A stretch of 64,000 nucleotides of DNA from Ariolimax columbianus (taxonomy: Eukaryota > Mollusca > Gastropoda > Stylommatophora > Arionidae). The notes beneath the pieces are model-generated. The model had not been told where the DNA came from and ran no database searches. It was given only the letters and a program-made list of their open reading frames with translations. Made by a program: the position numbers and the translations under genes. The stretch lies in contig JAVGWX010000011.1 of the NCBI GenBank assembly GCA_036924085.1, positions 38,168,970 to 38,232,969 on the forward strand. Reading direction: 5' to 3'. Positions 61,643 to 64,000 of this stretch are shown in pieces (position 1 is the stretch's first letter; each line of letters begins with the position of its first letter).

Positions 61643-61990
61643 TGTTGTTGCTATTGTTGTTGTTGTTGTTTAATACCTACATTGAGTAAGTTTACTCTTT
61701 TTGTGCGCCCTGAAAGGTCCGTTAAGTGGCGGATTGTAGTAGCTTTCCTCACATCCCGAACTTGCCGATAAAGATCTCCCAGAAGCGGTTGTGCTCTGCT
61801 TGGCTTCATCAGCCTGACGCTCACAACTACGGGGATCACGTCCATTCACATCTTGTCAGTTAGACTACCTTGAAAACAACCTGTTTCCAGGGCACGCTAA
61901 AAGAAAGAGAGACAGCGGTCCTGGTCTGTATATTGTGCCTGACCCTGACACGACTTCCAGGTCAGTATGTTGTGCATGAATGGATTAGAG
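61643..61990 (+). repeat. Dispersed family A, copy 6
   Basis: GTTGTTGTTGTTTAATACCT start, CTTTTTGTGCGCCCTGAAAG, GGCGGATTGTAGTAGCTTTC, GGGATCACGTCCATTCACAT, CCTTGAAAACAACCTGTTTC and two 37-bp end units (GGTCTGTATATTGTGCCTGA; GGTCAGTATGTTGTGCATGA). Confidence 0.9.
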
Positions 61991-62304
61991 TTTATCTCCC
62001 ACACTGTCCCTGGTACGGTAAAGGTGCGGTAAAACAAAACGCCGCATCCCTCATACAGTCGTCCCCGGGGCTGCGCCGCGCTACATCTGGCTGAGACACT
62101 CCACCTTCCCTCCTCGCTGCCTGGGACTCTACCATCAACAGTTGTCACGTACCGTCTGCAAGCCTGGGTATGATTGGCCTTGGCGGATTACTTAACTCTC
62201 TGATGGACCGAAAGAATGCACAGCGAGGTCATTAATAGAATTACAACATTTAATAAGGCATTGTGCGACATATATTATATGATATGTCTTTCCTCTTCAT
62301 TACG

Positions 62305-62358
62305 TTACTCTCTCTATCTCTCTCTCTCTCTCTCTCTCTATCTCTATCTCTCTCTCTA

Positions 62359-62397
<39 letters not shown>

Positions 62398-62398
62398 C
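62305..62398 (+). repeat. (TC)n/(TATC)n microsatellite
   Basis: TCTCTC runs ending in TATCTATCTATC. Confidence 0.95.
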
Positions 62399-62485
62399 GT
62401 GTGGTTTAAATATTTGAATATCATTTGGCGTTTTCCAATTGCTATGACCTCACAATGTCTATATAAAAAGAAGCATATGCATTAG

Positions 62486-62552
62486 CAGGATTTGAACCTA
62501 TGTCTCCGGATTAAGGGGCTGTTATATAAAATGCTCTGCCATGAAATCCTCC
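62486..62552 (-). repeat. tRNA-derived SINE head
   Basis: The minus strand reads TTTCATGGCAGAGCATTTTA (A box) and ATAGGTTCAAATCCTGC (B box). The acceptor arms do not pair. Confidence 0.55.
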
Positions 62553-64000
62553 TTTTTACTACCCAGCAGTCATATTTGAACTAGGAACAATTGTCCCCAT
62601 AATTTTTCCAATGTATTCGCAACTGATTGATGTAGCCGAAGTCTCCAGAAAATGTAATCGGCTTAAACGACTACCTAACAATATATAGGATGTAGTATCG
62701 TACCCAAGCAACACTCATTCGATTACCTCCTGGTTTGATCGGTTCTTTTGGAAAATGGGTCAGAAAGAGTCAACATTGCATTAGTGGAGGTTTTTTGTTA
62801 TTTGTTTGTTTTTTGTGTGGTCTTTTTCTTCTTTTGAAAGGTCGTGTGTTCTAGTGTTCTATGATAAGGTTTCTGCTTGGTCATGGCGCTTGAGTTGATC
62901 GATTGGTGATTTTTGTTCACATAACAGGGTGCTAGACTAACCGATTTGTTTAACTCAGATGACATTTTTTTTAAAATTCTGAAAGACCGCAAAAGAAAGG
63001 GATCATTACAGCATGAAAATTATTCTGATGATCAAAGTAGGCTGCATGACGACAATACAAGTGTCACAAGGCTCACATCAAAACAACACCAATGTCACAA
63101 GGCTCACATGGCGGGGATAAAGATATGTCAAAGACTACGTGTGCAATAGCTTGATCGGCTTTTTTCTACATCTGTTTTACCATCTCATTCGTCATTTAAA
63201 CGCATGTGTCGCTGGCCTGACAGGAGAACAAAGAATAGTAACACTGTAAGCTGCCAGGAATATCATACATATTGACTAATAAGTCCCATGGAGCACCTGG
63301 CACGATTAGCTTCACATCTGGGTCTCCATATTCCACGAGCGAAGATCACATTCCAAAGTGTTAGTGATGGTTCGCTTGCGATGGCAATTATAGTAAACGA
63401 TATGAATGTAGCTGTTTTTTGTTTTGTTTGTTGATGTTTGCCCATCGTTTCCGAAGAGTACCACATTGTTATCAGTAATGAGATGACAACATGAATTGCG
63501 CATGAGTTGGATTTAAGTCAAGCAGAGTTGTGCACCGTCAGCCTCACTCTCTCGTCCTGAATCAATTTGATCCAGTGGCAAGATATGACCAAGACGGTTG
63601 GAGCAGTAATCCGGATACAGTGGATGACCAAAGGGATCTTATGGGTCTAGCCTTGCTCCAAACGCTCGACAGTGAGTTGCTGGTAGTCGCCATGTTACCC
63701 GTTGACCAGCTAGTGGTTCTTCCGTACAGTTTACTGAATCCAGTCTTCACATGCTTAGGTAGACAAGCTCTATATCACAGTGGCCTTATTAGACCCATCG
63801 GCTACCCTCACTTAGTTTAGCCGGTCAGGACGTGACCGTTGCCCGGGGTATGCCGCAGCCGCATGCTGGCAGCTACGTGGAGCCACAAGTTATAGTTGAG
63901 TGCCAGGTGAGGACCAATAATGGACAAACTACTCAAGATAGGCCACGACATGTCCACCACTAGAGGTACTACCTGACACCCCAAGATAGGGCACGACATG
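62553..64000. other. No recognised feature
   Basis: About 1.4 kb to the window end. A roughly 30-bp direct duplication (TGTCACAAGGCTCACAT) lies at 63060-63107. Another short duplication (AAGATAGG-CACGACATG) is at 63935-63955 and 63982-64000. The 96-codon plus frame at 63530-63820 has no recognisable domain. Confidence 0.4.

Overview
The window is eukaryotic intergenic DNA made almost entirely of transposable-element remains, satellites and microsatellites. I could not support a single host gene, rRNA, functional tRNA, operon or CRISPR array. The mix of tRNA-derived SINEs, RNase H- and zinc-finger-tailed LINEs, RTE-like and CR1/L2-like LINE fragments, mariner transposase remnants, very long (AT)n, (CT)n and (TAC)n tracts and poly-G runs fits an invertebrate, most likely a mollusc (gastropod). 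That taxonomic guess is inference from repeat style only.

Layout. 1-1.3 kb: a three-layer nest (SINE in a LINE in another LINE). 1.8-4.9 kb: copies of dispersed families A and B, a 37-bp tandem array and a LINE tail. 5.1-6.7 kb: the longest reverse-transcriptase (RT) pseudogene (minus strand). 8.1-9.7 kb: a 71-bp satellite with about 21 copies. 10.2-12.9 kb: three LINE fragments, two carrying minisatellites grown from their own coding sequence. 13.5-27 kb: SINE-C, family A and B copies, a (TAC)n domain, two relatives of the 71-bp satellite, and LINE tails. 27.5-36 kb: eleven or so LINE fragments, one split by a SINE, plus a (TAG)n domain. 36.4-38.8 kb: a 39-bp higher-order array and a mariner element whose transposase carries about 23 in-frame copies of an 11-residue motif. 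38.8-48.8 kb: further SINEs, LINE tails, long (AT)n tracts and an RTE-like element interrupted by another LINE. 49-55 kb: more nested LINEs, a duplicated LINE-tail block and family B. 55.7-58.6 kb: a 2.8-kb pyrimidine tract. 59-64 kb: a second mariner, a LINE RNase H tail, family A and unassigned sequence.

Dispersed families are named locally. A: about 330 bp, (AAC)n at one end and 37-bp repeats at the other. B: 250-390 bp. C, D, E: tRNA-derived SINEs. F and G: short unknown repeats.

Main theme. At least seven tandem arrays here begin and end inside recognisable transposable-element sequence. Their units are copies of conserved motifs: the mariner linker, the LINE RT and the LINE C-terminus. 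This looks like repeated birth of minisatellites from transposon sequence, by slippage or templated replication, rather than independent satellites. Several insertions have clear target-site duplications. Mentally removing the insert restores an open reading frame in the interrupted LINE, which gives the relative order of events.
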